This document shows, piece after piece, positions 16,801-25,708 of a stretch of 27,035 bases of DNA. Numbering within the stretch: the stretch's first letter is position 1; every line of letters begins with the position of its first letter. The position numbers and the translations under genes are program-made. The notes beneath the pieces were generated by a model that ran no database searches, was not told the DNA's origin, and saw only the letters and a list, made by a program, of their open reading frames with translations. Origin of the DNA: CAYMRB01 sp964392615 (lineage in GTDB: Bacteria; Planctomycetota; UBA8108); NCBI GenBank assembly GCA_964392615.1, contig CAYMRB010000083.1:1-27035 (forward strand), read 5' to 3'.

Positions 16801-17134
16801 CGCCGGTCAAGAGCTTGGCGATGCGCGGCACGATGCGCAGACGTTCCACGCGAGCGATCGTGCCGCCGCTCTCCGGGTCGATGATCCGGAACGCGCGGAC
16901 CTCGGCGCCGGACGTCCAGCCGAGCTCGATGGACTCGAGCTCGAACGGGCACGCCAGCGTGTCCCGCAGGATGCCTCGAACCCGCGTCTCCACAGCCTCG
17001 CGACGCAGCGCCAGCCAGACGTTGAGGGCAGCGCCGACGAGCACGACGGCGAGAATCCACACCGGAACCACCCAGCGACGGCGTCGGCGCTTCTTCTTGC
17101 GGATCCAAGCTCTCGTCGCCGGCGTGGTGCTCAT
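13841..17134 (-). CDS. Large AsmA/DUF3971-like envelope protein
   Basis: The 1097-residue protein has a strongly basic N-terminus (KKKRRRRR at 13-20) and one membrane helix (about 21-43). A very long beta-rich region follows, with repeated short strands of alternating hydrophobic residues, as in the AsmA, TamB and YhdP group that bridges inner and outer membranes. The C-terminal part (GVIRKAQLVELPLFLRVLNIL, then LVGDGTLDFRGNLDLVLKP) is typical of the AsmA-like C-terminal domain. Known relatives move phospholipids to, or help insert proteins into, the outer membrane; which of these applies here cannot be told. The protein would be anchored in the inner membrane with the bulk in the periplasm. 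Its ATG overlaps the tsaB stop as ATGA, so the two are translationally coupled. Confidence 0.8.
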   Translation of the reverse strand: MSTTPATRAWIRKKKRRRRRWVVPVWILAVVLVGAALNVWLALRREAVETRVRGILRDTLACPFELESIELGWTSGAEVRAFRIIDPESGGTIARVERLRIVPRIAKLLTGEFDPRLVVLEDVEVNVARRRDGRWNFADVLRPLPEDDAEMPLELPGVVVRGCRLRYADESTRVLEGVEDVELTLSADGDGAFAFSCRLRQEYASSLEVSGRCMLDAVNPAVDLRVRAWKLDLASPLLRLLPPAHFEPLAEWELGGSVDIDGQMRIDAADGVRIQRVGGQFIRCEVSPPGLALPIRNVTGKFLVRERTIEVTEVQGDVGGGTLAGHCALEIDWRDGRLIGWRGHLDLDGVPVSTALIRSIDTAAAKEIEAFEFDGRVGGSVEITDAREFPPPLEDIEASLRLQGLDLIHPALPAPIAGIRGEVRLRRGLLAVSRPLVAECLGAGVRIPEGRFDLGDEGVIDITLKLGGGATNERAQPRLVLDDRCRQALPDADYVELWDDFQLRGEASATARLERDARTASDAAGSPIRFSMAVFLHDVRMAHKSFPYEVRGITGTVEYDSETDLVTIKDLRGTHGDEVVVGSGGVDVARDGIFSVTLRCDDLACSPDLLAALGDEGRALVQDFGFQGRVKTEVVIHSVDDDVDVVTEVDVIEASIRPARFPYPLELAGGKLVLVGERLIELRDIRTPAGAEPSVVFDGSITVKDHVRRIEYDFGVERLAVDQVLLDALPLGLDEFFLKFGLKGTYRGKLAGWYVMDAEHPENNRLFYEGTDVTSDDAVVDFGIKIKDIHATGRFVGGHTAERPSHFWGSVAVESAWFNRLHLTDGDVLFHFGEPHAYVKADRAGQEVPGRKYAIPPEFLSRLNERDVRDTFQMSVHSNDVYGGQVDGFLYADTGSIGDVAGDFVARGLQLSQAAKDIFGVDGRQVTGEAEGNVRFRGLIGDIKTVRGNGVGVIRKAQLVELPLFLRVLNILKLDFQQAGARNYFSDVVLPYTIGDGVFRASRLEIKSPAMTLVGDGTLDFRGNLDLVLKPQVVDASIPLWDQLVSLLKDALARVRVRGDLADPKVDFVTGFGVIKIPVETDREDGVKRPLPRRDDE

Positions 17135-17880
17135 CGGGGCTGCTCTCCGGCGCGGCGGGCCTCCCAGACGATCTCCGGACGCGACGGGCGCAGGTACGCG
17201 GGCTCGAGCCGGTGGACGGCCTCGACGTCGAACTCGGCGGCGGCGAGGGGCTCGCGAGCGAGTCGCGCCAGGACCGCCGCGCGGGGCAGGTCGGCCTCGC
17301 ACGGCCCGCGCTCGAGCGCGCCGGCACGGATGCCGCCGGCACTCGCGAGCTCGAGAACCGCATCGGCGCCGTCGCCGACGAGCCAAGCCTGGCTATCGTC
17401 GCCGTCGTGAGCCGCGAGTAGCTCGATGAGCTCGGCGCCCGGCAGGACGCGATCCGCCGCGATGCGGTCGACTTCGCCGTCGTCGCCGAGACCGAACAGC
17501 GCGGCGTAGAACGAGCCGCGGCGAGCGTCGAGGACCGCCGCGATGCGCCCCGGCCCACGGGCTTCGGGAGCCAGGCCGGCGGCGAGAATCTCGAGCGAGC
17601 TGACCGCGAGGACGGGCAGGCGCCGGACGAGGGCCAGCGTCTTCGCGGTGGTGACCCCGACGCGACACCCGGTATACGAGCCGGGTCCGAGCCCGACAGC
17701 GATGCCGGTCAGGTCGTCGATCTTCGTGTCGGCGCCGCGGAGCAGGCGGTCGATCGCGGCCGCTATTTCGCGAGCGTGAACGAGCCCCTCCGGGAAGACC
17801 AGCTCCGCGGTGTCGCCGTCGGCACCGACCAGCGCCAGGCTGCCGCGAGCGTGAGAGGTCTCGATCGCCAGGTGCGTCAT
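17131..17880 (-). CDS. tsaB: tRNA threonylcarbamoyladenosine biosynthesis protein TsaB
   Basis: TsaB is the inactive ASKHA-fold partner that dimerises with TsaD and recruits TsaE for the t6A modification at position 37 of ANN-decoding tRNAs. The 249-residue protein begins MTHLAIETSHARGSLAL (nucleotide-fold strand pair). It has the diagnostic block GIAVGLGPGSYTGCRVGVTTAKTLA near residues 60-83, followed by LAVSSLEILA. Length is normal for the family. The C-terminal tail with YLRPSRPEIVWEARR is a typical TsaB ending. The gene leads the minus-strand group tsaB, AsmA-like, kinase, kinase. tsaD and tsaE are not in the window. Confidence 0.9.
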   Translation of the reverse strand: MTHLAIETSHARGSLALVGADGDTAELVFPEGLVHAREIAAAIDRLLRGADTKIDDLTGIAVGLGPGSYTGCRVGVTTAKTLALVRRLPVLAVSSLEILAAGLAPEARGPGRIAAVLDARRGSFYAALFGLGDDGEVDRIAADRVLPGAELIELLAAHDGDDSQAWLVGDGADAVLELASAGGIRAGALERGPCEADLPRAAVLARLAREPLAAAEFDVEAVHRLEPAYLRPSRPEIVWEARRAGEQPR

Positions 17881-18188
17881 CGTCGTTCCGCGCTCGCGCG
17901 CCGCTCCCTGCCGAACGCGCTAACCGTTCTCACAATATCCACTTACGCACACTCTGCGCCGCGGCTCACGCGCGCGCGGCACCACCCCGTCTTTACGCGA
18001 TGTTCGACCGCGCCTCAACCGCCAAATTCGACGCCGGCGAACCCGGCGAAAGGGTCCGAGCAGCGCCGCGAAATCGATTGACACCCTCCGACGGCGCCAA
18101 TACGATCGTGGGTTTCTCCATGTCCAGGGGACCCGCTGGACTGGATTTGGCAGCGCCCTCCGAACGCCTCCGACCCCGAGAAACCGAT
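17881..18188. other. Divergent intergenic region between tsaB and tpiA
   Basis: This 308-base stretch holds no convincing gene. It contains a strong plus-strand promoter for tpiA (described separately). In the tpiA leader there is a small hairpin with 6-base arms GTCCAG (18122-18127) and CTGGAC (18136-18141) around an 8-base loop. On the tsaB side, an AT-richer patch near 17930-17945 could hold the minus-strand promoter, but I cannot define its boxes. Confidence 0.6.
18078..18106 (+). promoter_or_regulatory. Near-consensus sigma70 promoter for tpiA and the downstream block
   Basis: A perfect -35 box TTGACA (18078-18083) is followed by an optimal 17-base spacer and the -10 box TACGAT (18101-18106), which matches consensus at four of six positions. 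Transcription should start near 18113 and give a leader of about 75 bases containing a small hairpin. Such a strong match in a high-GC background suggests high constitutive expression of the tpiA-secG group. Confidence 0.7.
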
Positions 18189-18986
18189 ATGTCCGACGTT
18201 TCGACACGCGTCCCGCTGATCGCGGGCAATTGGAAGATGAACAAGACCCTCGACGAGGCTCGCGAGTTGGCGACGGCGATCAAGGCCGGCGTCAGCAGCG
18301 TGTCCGGCGCTTGCGAGCTCGGCGTGTTCCCGTCGGCGACGACGCTCGCGACGGTCGTCGAGGCGCTGGCGGGCACAGACGTCGTGGTCGGCGGTCAGAA
18401 CATGCACTCCAAAGCCTCGGGCGCGGCCACCGGCGAGACCTCCGCCGCGATGATCAAGAGCTGCGGAGCGACAGCGGTCATTCTCGGCCATTCCGAACGC
18501 CGGCACGATTTCGGCGAATCGGACGAGTTCGTCGGCAAGAAGGTCGAGGCCGCGCTCGCGGCGGACCTGACGCCGATCCTCTGCGTCGGCGAGACGCAGG
18601 AGGAGCGCGAAGCCAATCGCACGATGGAGGTCGTCGACCGCCAGCTCGAGACCGGCATCGCGAAGATCGAGGACGCCGCGACGCTCGCGCGCGTGATTAT
18701 CGCGTACGAGCCGGTGTGGGCGATCGGCACGGGCCTGACCGCGTCCCCGGAGCAGGCGCAGGAAGTTCACGCGCACGTGCGCGGCGGGCTGCGCAAGGCT
18801 TTCGAGGCGCGCGGCGGCAACGCGGCGCAGGCGGATGCGACGCGAATCCTGTACGGCGGCAGCATGAAGCCGAGCAACGCGCGGGACCTCCTGTCGCAGG
18901 AGGACGTCGACGGCGGTCTCGTCGGCGGGGCCAGCCTCGAGGCCGAGTCGTTTATCGGCATCTGCGAAGGCGCCCTCCCCGAGTAG
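18189..18986 (+). CDS. tpiA: Triosephosphate isomerase
   Basis: The enzyme interconverts dihydroxyacetone phosphate and glyceraldehyde 3-phosphate in glycolysis and gluconeogenesis. The 265-residue TIM barrel shows all catalytic residues: lysine K16 in AGNWKMNK, histidine H101 in ILGHSERR, and glutamate E174 in AYEPVWAIGTG. The phosphate-binding GGSMKP and the C-terminal GGASLE are also present. ATG 18189 is chosen because it lies close to the usual start of the family (VPLIAGNWKMN). The ribosome site is weak. It is the first gene of the plus-strand block and is followed by secG after 76 bases, an order found in several bacterial phyla. Confidence 0.97.
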   Translation: MSDVSTRVPLIAGNWKMNKTLDEARELATAIKAGVSSVSGACELGVFPSATTLATVVEALAGTDVVVGGQNMHSKASGAATGETSAAMIKSCGATAVILGHSERRHDFGESDEFVGKKVEAALAADLTPILCVGETQEEREANRTMEVVDRQLETGIAKIEDAATLARVIIAYEPVWAIGTGLTASPEQAQEVHAHVRGGLRKAFEARGGNAAQADATRILYGGSMKPSNARDLLSQEDVDGGLVGGASLEAESFIGICEGALPE

Positions 18987-19062
18987 GAAGAAGTCGCTTG
19001 AGCCGGGCGCGCTGCGTTGACGATGAAGAGACAAACCGCGCACGGATGGAACCGGAGGCGAA

Positions 19063-19488
19063 ATGATATTTGAACCACTGGCACTGCTCGCGTCCTTCGG
19101 CGGTGTCCTGTACGGCGTGGGAGCCGTCATCGTGTCGTTGATCGCGCTGATCCTCGTCGGCGTCATCCTGATGCAGGACTCCAAGGAAGGCGGACTCGGC
19201 GGCGCGTTCGGCGGCGCGGGCATGGGCGGCGAAGGCCTGCTCGGCGCGCGTGGCCAGAAGGACATCGCCAAGTTCACCGCGATCCTGGCGATCATCTTCG
19301 CGGTGCTCGTCATCGCGCTCGGCTGGGCCGACACGCAGAGCGCGCAGACCGCACGAACGCTCGGCGATGCTCCGACGGACACGATCGGGGGCGCGCCGGG
19401 AGACGAAAGCACACCGCCACCGGCGGGCGATCCTGCTCCGCCACCGGCGGGCGATCCCGCTCCCCCGGGCGGCGCGAACGAGAACTGA
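19063..19488 (+). CDS. secG: Preprotein translocase subunit SecG
   Basis: SecG is the small helper subunit of the SecYEG protein-export channel in the inner membrane. The 141-residue protein has the family form: helix 1 (about 17-37), the cytoplasmic loop LMQDSKEGGLGGAFGG with its conserved Q-x-x-K-x-G-G-L-G, and helix 2 (about 70-88). A 50-residue tail follows, rich in proline, alanine and glycine, with two copies of PPPAGDPA; typical SecG proteins are 75-110 residues, so the tail is an addition. GGAGG four bases before the ATG supports the start. Confidence 0.93.
   Translation: MIFEPLALLASFGGVLYGVGAVIVSLIALILVGVILMQDSKEGGLGGAFGGAGMGGEGLLGARGQKDIAKFTAILAIIFAVLVIALGWADTQSAQTARTLGDAPTDTIGGAPGDESTPPPAGDPAPPPAGDPAPPGGANEN
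19414..19461 (+). repeat. Two-copy 24-base tandem repeat in the secG tail
   Basis: Two adjacent 24-base units (19414-19437 and 19438-19461) differ at one position and encode the PPPAGDPA octapeptide twice. The repeat is in frame, so gain or loss of units would change tail length without breaking the gene. Confidence 0.85.
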
Positions 19489-19495
19489 TTCTGTC

Positions 19496-19536
19496 GCGCC
19501 GCACGCCAAGCCGCTCGCGGGCGGCTCGCGTGGCGC
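19496..19536 (+). terminator. GC-rich intercistronic hairpin after secG (terminator-like, no U-run)
   Basis: It starts eight bases after the secG stop. Paired segments are GCGCC/GGCGC (19496-19500 with 19532-19536), ACGC/GCGT (19503-19506 with 19528-19531) and AGCCGC/GCGGCT (19509-19514 with 19521-19526), closing on a six-base loop: 15 pairs in all, with small bulges. No run of T follows, so it may act as a partial or Rho-assisted stop, or as an RNA stability element protecting the tpiA-secG message. Confidence 0.4.
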
Positions 19537-19593
19537 AGGGCCGGCTCGTGCAGTTTCATGCGCGCGCCGGCTCGGTCATTCTGGAGGACCGGT

Positions 19594-20478
19594 ATGCTGC
19601 GGAGCATGACAGGATACGGTGAGGCCTCGACCGAGACGCCCGAGTTCGTGCTCGGCGTCGAGGTCAAGACGGTCAACAACCGTTTCCTGAAGCTCAGCAG
19701 CAAGATTCCGGAGGAGGTCGCCTATCTGCAGGCTCGCCTGGAGGAGGTGATCCGGCGACGGCTGGTTCGCGGTTCCGTGTTCTTCGTGATCCGCTTCGAG
19801 CCTCTGCACCCGGAGGATCTGTACGAGATTGACGAGCCGCTGGTCGAGAAATACTTCCGGACGCTCGCGAAGCTCAGTGAGAAGCTGGGCGCGGCGCAGG
19901 AGATCCGGCTCGCGGAACTCTGCCAGCTGCCGGGCGCCGTGCGCACGGAGGAGGCTCTCGTCCTCGGACGCGACAAGGTCGAGCCCGTGGCGTACGAAAC
20001 GCTCGACGCGGCACTCGATCGGGTCGTCGCGATGCGCGAGTGCGAAGGCGGCAACCTGAGAGAGGAACTCGAAAGTCGCGCGAAGCGATTGATGGAATTG
20101 TTGGCCGAGGTGAGGGCGACCGCGCCGAAGGCCGTCGAGGAGCATTTCGAGCGGCTCGATCAGAAGATCCGCCGATTGCTCGGCGATCAACAGGCCGCGC
20201 TGACGGCGGAGGACGTGCTCAAGGAGGCTGCGATCCTGGCGGAGCGCTCGGACATCAGCGAGGAAATCGCACGGATGGACAGCCACCTGCAGCAGTTCGG
20301 CGCGACGTTGAACAGCGGCGGCCCTGTCGGTCGCAAGCTCGAGTTCATCGTCCAGGAGATGTTCCGCGAGTCGAATACGATGGGCGCGAAGGCGCCGAAT
20401 AGCGGGCTCAATCAGTCGGTCGTCGAGATGAAGGCCGAAGTGGACCGGCTAAAGGAACAGGTACTGAACATCGAATGA
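19594..20478 (+). CDS. yicC: YicC/YloC family endoribonuclease
   Basis: YicC-family proteins are endoribonucleases involved in RNA turnover in the cytoplasm. The 294-residue protein starts with the invariant MLRSMTGYGEAS, has the N-terminal block VEVKTVNNRFLKLSSKIPEE, and ends with the highly conserved GRKLEFIVQEMFRESNTMGAKAPN and VDRLKEQVLNIE of the DUF1732 domain. ATG 19594 is preferred: the family start is reproduced and GGAGG lies seven bases upstream. Its stop overlaps the gmk start as ATGA, and the yicC-gmk pairing is widespread in bacteria. Confidence 0.95.
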   Translation: MLRSMTGYGEASTETPEFVLGVEVKTVNNRFLKLSSKIPEEVAYLQARLEEVIRRRLVRGSVFFVIRFEPLHPEDLYEIDEPLVEKYFRTLAKLSEKLGAAQEIRLAELCQLPGAVRTEEALVLGRDKVEPVAYETLDAALDRVVAMRECEGGNLREELESRAKRLMELLAEVRATAPKAVEEHFERLDQKIRRLLGDQQAALTAEDVLKEAAILAERSDISEEIARMDSHLQQFGATLNSGGPVGRKLEFIVQEMFRESNTMGAKAPNSGLNQSVVEMKAEVDRLKEQVLNIE

Positions 20479-21062
20479 GTGGCGTCCCGCAGGATGCTGG
20501 TGGCGGAGACCGCGGCCGGCTGGTCGTCATCTCTGGCCCGTCGGGAGTCGGGAAGACCACTCTTTGCGATGAGGTTGGAAAGCGGCGACAGGTCGCACGC
20601 GTGGTCACGTGTACGACGCGGGCGCCGCGCGAAGACGAGACGGACGGATTGGACTACGTTTTCCTCGACCCGGCCGAGTTCGAGACCCGGGCGGCGTCGG
20701 GGGGGTTCCTGGAGCACGCGAACGTTTACGGCAATCGATACGGTACGCCGCGCGATCAGGTCGAGGCGGGCATCGCTCGCGGCGACTTGGTGCTGTTGAA
20801 CATCGACGTGCAAGGAGCGCGACAGATTCGTGAGTCCGGCATTCCGGAGCTCACGACGGTTTTCATCGAGCCTCCGGACCTCGAGGTGCTCGAGGCTCGA
20901 TTGAGAGGGAGATCTACCGATTCGGCCGACGCCGTGAGTCGCCGGCTGGGGATCGCCCGTGACGAGTTGGCGGAGAAGGACGGCTACGACCACGTGGTCG
21001 TCAACGACGAGATCGACAAAGCGGTAGATGGTATCCTGCGGATTCTCGATCGCTCGAGCTGA
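20475..21062 (+). CDS. gmk: Guanylate kinase
   Basis: The enzyme phosphorylates GMP to GDP with ATP. The 195-residue protein has the P-loop GPSGVGKTT at 21-29, the GMP-binding TTRAPREDETDGLDYVF and FLEHANVYGNRYGTP segments, and the family block LLNIDVQGARQI. The N-terminal 13 residues before RLVVISGPSG are a short extension. Translation is coupled to yicC by the four-base ATGA overlap. With rpoZ directly downstream this reproduces the common gmk-rpoZ pair. Confidence 0.97.
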   Translation: MSGVPQDAGGGDRGRLVVISGPSGVGKTTLCDEVGKRRQVARVVTCTTRAPREDETDGLDYVFLDPAEFETRAASGGFLEHANVYGNRYGTPRDQVEAGIARGDLVLLNIDVQGARQIRESGIPELTTVFIEPPDLEVLEARLRGRSTDSADAVSRRLGIARDELAEKDGYDHVVVNDEIDKAVDGILRILDRSS

Positions 21063-21113
21063 TCGCGACGAGACCCGGCGAGCAGGATCGTTGAACAGTT
21101 TCTTGGAGGCACG

Positions 21114-21542
21114 ATGCGAGACATCGACGTCGAAGAAGACCTCGTACTGAAGGTCGGCGGCAAGTTCGCTCTGACAGCGCTGATTCAGAAGCGGCTCGTC
21201 GAGCTCAACCGCGGCGCGCGGCCGTTGGTTCAGCTGGAAGGCGAGCTGCGTGACGATCCCCGGCGGATCGTCACCGAGGAAATCCTGCAGGGGAAGATCG
21301 AGCTGGCGCCGCGCGACGAGGTAGGCCAGGTGATCCGCGAGACGGCGCCCGCGCCGGAGCCCGCGAAGGTCGAGCTGCCCCAACCCGCGGCACCGGCCCC
21401 GATCGCGGAGCCCCCCGCGGCACCCGCTGCGGCCGCGTCGGAGGAAGGCGACGACGTCGCGATCTACGGCTCCGACATCAAGAAGATCAAGGAGCAGCGG
21501 ATCAAGGAGCTGTCGCAGCTCCTCAACCCGAAGAAGAAGTGA
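21114..21542 (+). CDS. rpoZ: RNA polymerase omega subunit with extended C-terminal tail
   Basis: Omega helps fold and hold the beta-prime subunit. Residues 1-75 fit the family: EDLVLKVGGKFALTALIQKRLVELNRGARPLV corresponds to the first two helices, and RRIVTEEILQGKIEL to the conserved IAEGKI region. Position between gmk and the coenzyme A genes is the classic rpoZ place. The protein is 142 residues, much longer than the usual 70-100. An alanine/proline-rich linker (about 80-110) leads to a charged tail, GSDIKKIKEQRIKELSQLLNPKKK, that looks like a separate helix. GGAGG five bases upstream supports the ATG. Confidence 0.82.
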   Translation: MRDIDVEEDLVLKVGGKFALTALIQKRLVELNRGARPLVQLEGELRDDPRRIVTEEILQGKIELAPRDEVGQVIRETAPAPEPAKVELPQPAAPAPIAEPPAAPAAAASEEGDDVAIYGSDIKKIKEQRIKELSQLLNPKKK

Positions 21543-21546
21543 GCGC

Positions 21547-21606
21547 AGCCGAGAAGGACGAGGGCTGGACGCCGCGATCGCGTCCGCCCCTCGTACTCTC
21601 TCGGCT
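21547..21606 (+). other. Long, nearly perfect hairpin between rpoZ and coaC
   Basis: A two-part stem fills most of the gap. The outer arms AGCCGAGA (21547-21554) and TCTCGGCT (21599-21606) pair perfectly. After a small internal loop (3 and 4 bases), the inner arms 21558-21572 and 21580-21594 pair over 15 positions with one C-C mismatch and one T-G wobble, closing on a 7-base loop. It begins four bases after the rpoZ stop and ends 12 bases before the coaC ATG. No T-run follows. It could attenuate transcription, protect the upstream message, or hide the coaC initiation region, which has no visible Shine-Dalgarno site. Confidence 0.7.
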
Positions 21607-21618
21607 CCGTGAGCGACG

Positions 21619-22179
21619 ATGGCGAACATCCTCCTCGGCGTCTCCGCCGGCATCGCGGCGTACAAGAGCGCTGACCTGGCGTCGACGCTGACCCAGCGCG
21701 GCGATCAGGTTCGGACGATTCTGACACCGCACGCCCGCGAGTTCATCACGCCCCTGACGTTCCGGGCCGTGACGCGGCAGGAGGTGTTTACCGACACGTT
21801 CGACGACGATCCCGCGTACCGCCCGGAGCACATCTCGCTCGGGGATTGGGCCGATGCGCTGGTCATCGCGCCCGCCACGGCGGATCTGATCGGCAAGCTC
21901 GCGGCGGGTCTCGGAGACAACCTCCTGACGGTCACGGTGCTGGCGTTCGACAAGCCCGTCCTCCTCGCTCCGGCGATGAACGACCGCATGTGGGCCAACC
22001 CGCTCGTCCAGGGGAACCTCGCGCGATTGCGCGACGTGGCCGGGCATCACGTCGTCGGGCCCGACAGCGGACACCTGGCGTGCGGCACGGTCGGGCCGGG
22101 CCGGCTCGCCGAAACAGCGGCCATCGTGGCAGCTCTCGACGCTGCGCTGGCCTCGGGACCCGACCACGAGGACGGATGA
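21619..22179 (+). CDS. coaC: Phosphopantothenoylcysteine decarboxylase (flavoprotein CoaC)
   Basis: The enzyme decarboxylates 4'-phosphopantothenoylcysteine to 4'-phosphopantetheine in coenzyme A synthesis, using FMN. The 186-residue protein has the flavoprotein start ILLGVSAGIAAYKSADL, catalytic histidine H71 in PEHISLGDWAD, APATADLIGKLAAGLGDNLLT, the substrate-binding APAMNDRMWANP, and catalytic cysteine C155 in SGHLACGTVGPGRLAE. It stops where the fused CoaBC protein of most bacteria would continue into CoaB. The ATGA overlap with the next gene indicates translational coupling. The long hairpin just upstream may modulate its expression. Confidence 0.92.
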   Translation: MANILLGVSAGIAAYKSADLASTLTQRGDQVRTILTPHAREFITPLTFRAVTRQEVFTDTFDDDPAYRPEHISLGDWADALVIAPATADLIGKLAAGLGDNLLTVTVLAFDKPVLLAPAMNDRMWANPLVQGNLARLRDVAGHHVVGPDSGHLACGTVGPGRLAETAAIVAALDAALASGPDHEDG

Positions 22180-22826
22180 GCCAGAAGCTGCGCGTTCTGA
22201 TCCTCTCGGGCCCGACGCGCGAGTACATCGACCCGGTGCGCTATCTGTCGAACGCTTCGAGCGGTCGCCAGGGCATCGCGCTCGCGACCGAAGCGCTCGA
22301 GCGGGGCTGGGAGGTCGAGCTCGTCCAGGGGCCGGTGAGCCTCGAACCTCCGGCGGGCGCGACCGTCTTCGATGTCGTCACGGCGCAGGAGATGCTCGAC
22401 AAGGCCGTCGAGCGTCACGCGTATTGCGACGTCGTCATCGGCGCCGCCGCGGTGGCCGACTTTCGCCCCGTCGCGTTCTCGACGCGGAAGCAGAAGCGCG
22501 AGGCGGGCAAGCGGCAGCTCGAGCTCGAGCCGACCGCAGACATCCTGGCGACTCTCGGCCGCAAGAAGGGCCTCCGGCTCCACGTCGGCTTCGCACTCGA
22601 AACGGACACGCCGTTCGAGAATGCCCTGCGCAAGCTTCTGACGAAGAACCTGGACTGGATCGTCCTGAACTCCCCGGCGGCCATCGACGCCGAGAGGGGC
22701 ACCTACGACATCCTCGGTCGCAACGGCGAGCAGTTCCGCCTGGGCGAACTCTCCAAGCGCGAGCTCGCCGCCCGGCTCTTCACCCACATCGAGAGCACGA
22801 GCGATCGCCTGCGCATCCAGCGCTGA
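22176..22826 (+). CDS. coaB: Phosphopantothenate-cysteine ligase (CoaB domain as a separate protein)
   Basis: The enzyme joins 4'-phosphopantothenate and cysteine after nucleotide activation, the step before CoaC. The 216-residue protein shows the CoaB motifs GPTREYIDPVRYLSNASSGRQGIALA, IGAAAVADFRP, a lysine-rich RKQKREAGKRQLELEPTADIL segment corresponding to the KxKK region, and GFALETD. These features match the C-terminal half of CoaBC, here as its own polypeptide. The start ATG overlaps the coaC stop by four bases, so the two chains should be made together and may form a complex. Confidence 0.9.
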   Translation: MSQKLRVLILSGPTREYIDPVRYLSNASSGRQGIALATEALERGWEVELVQGPVSLEPPAGATVFDVVTAQEMLDKAVERHAYCDVVIGAAAVADFRPVAFSTRKQKREAGKRQLELEPTADILATLGRKKGLRLHVGFALETDTPFENALRKLLTKNLDWIVLNSPAAIDAERGTYDILGRNGEQFRLGELSKRELAARLFTHIESTSDRLRIQR

Positions 22827-22916
22827 CGCGACGCGCAAGACGGCGCCGGGGCCCCGCGACGGCTCCCCCGCGACACGAACCGGCCTCCCACTGGCCGAAA
22901 ATCCCGCGGCACGGGC

Positions 22917-22944
22917 TCAAGTCCTTTCCCGGACCTGCCGATAA
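22917..22944 (+). promoter_or_regulatory. Sigma28 (FliA/SigD)-like promoter motif upstream of ftsK
   Basis: The sequence GCCGATAA (22937-22944) is an exact match to the flagellar sigma28 -10 element. A TCAAG at 22917-22921 resembles the TAAAG -35 element, with 16 bases between TCAA and GCCGATAA. The predicted transcript would begin near 22951, 34 bases before the ftsK ATG. There is no housekeeping-type promoter visible in the same 158-base gap. No flagellar gene is in the window, so use by a sigma28 factor is inference. Confidence 0.5.
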
Positions 22945-22984
22945 ATACCGAAGAGTCCGAGTCTGTCGCCCGCGAGAGGGAGAG

Positions 22985-25708
<2,724 letters not shown>

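Noticed and set aside
14808..17558. A 916-residue open frame on the minus strand
   Set aside because: It overlaps the AsmA-like gene and tsaB in another frame, is dominated by Arg, Ala and Gly, and has no motif. The accepted frames carry clear family signatures.
22848..22857. Ten-base palindrome CGGGGCCCCG and nearby CGGCC/GGCCG arms after coaB
   Set aside because: Too short and too GC-biased to separate from background; no T-run follows.
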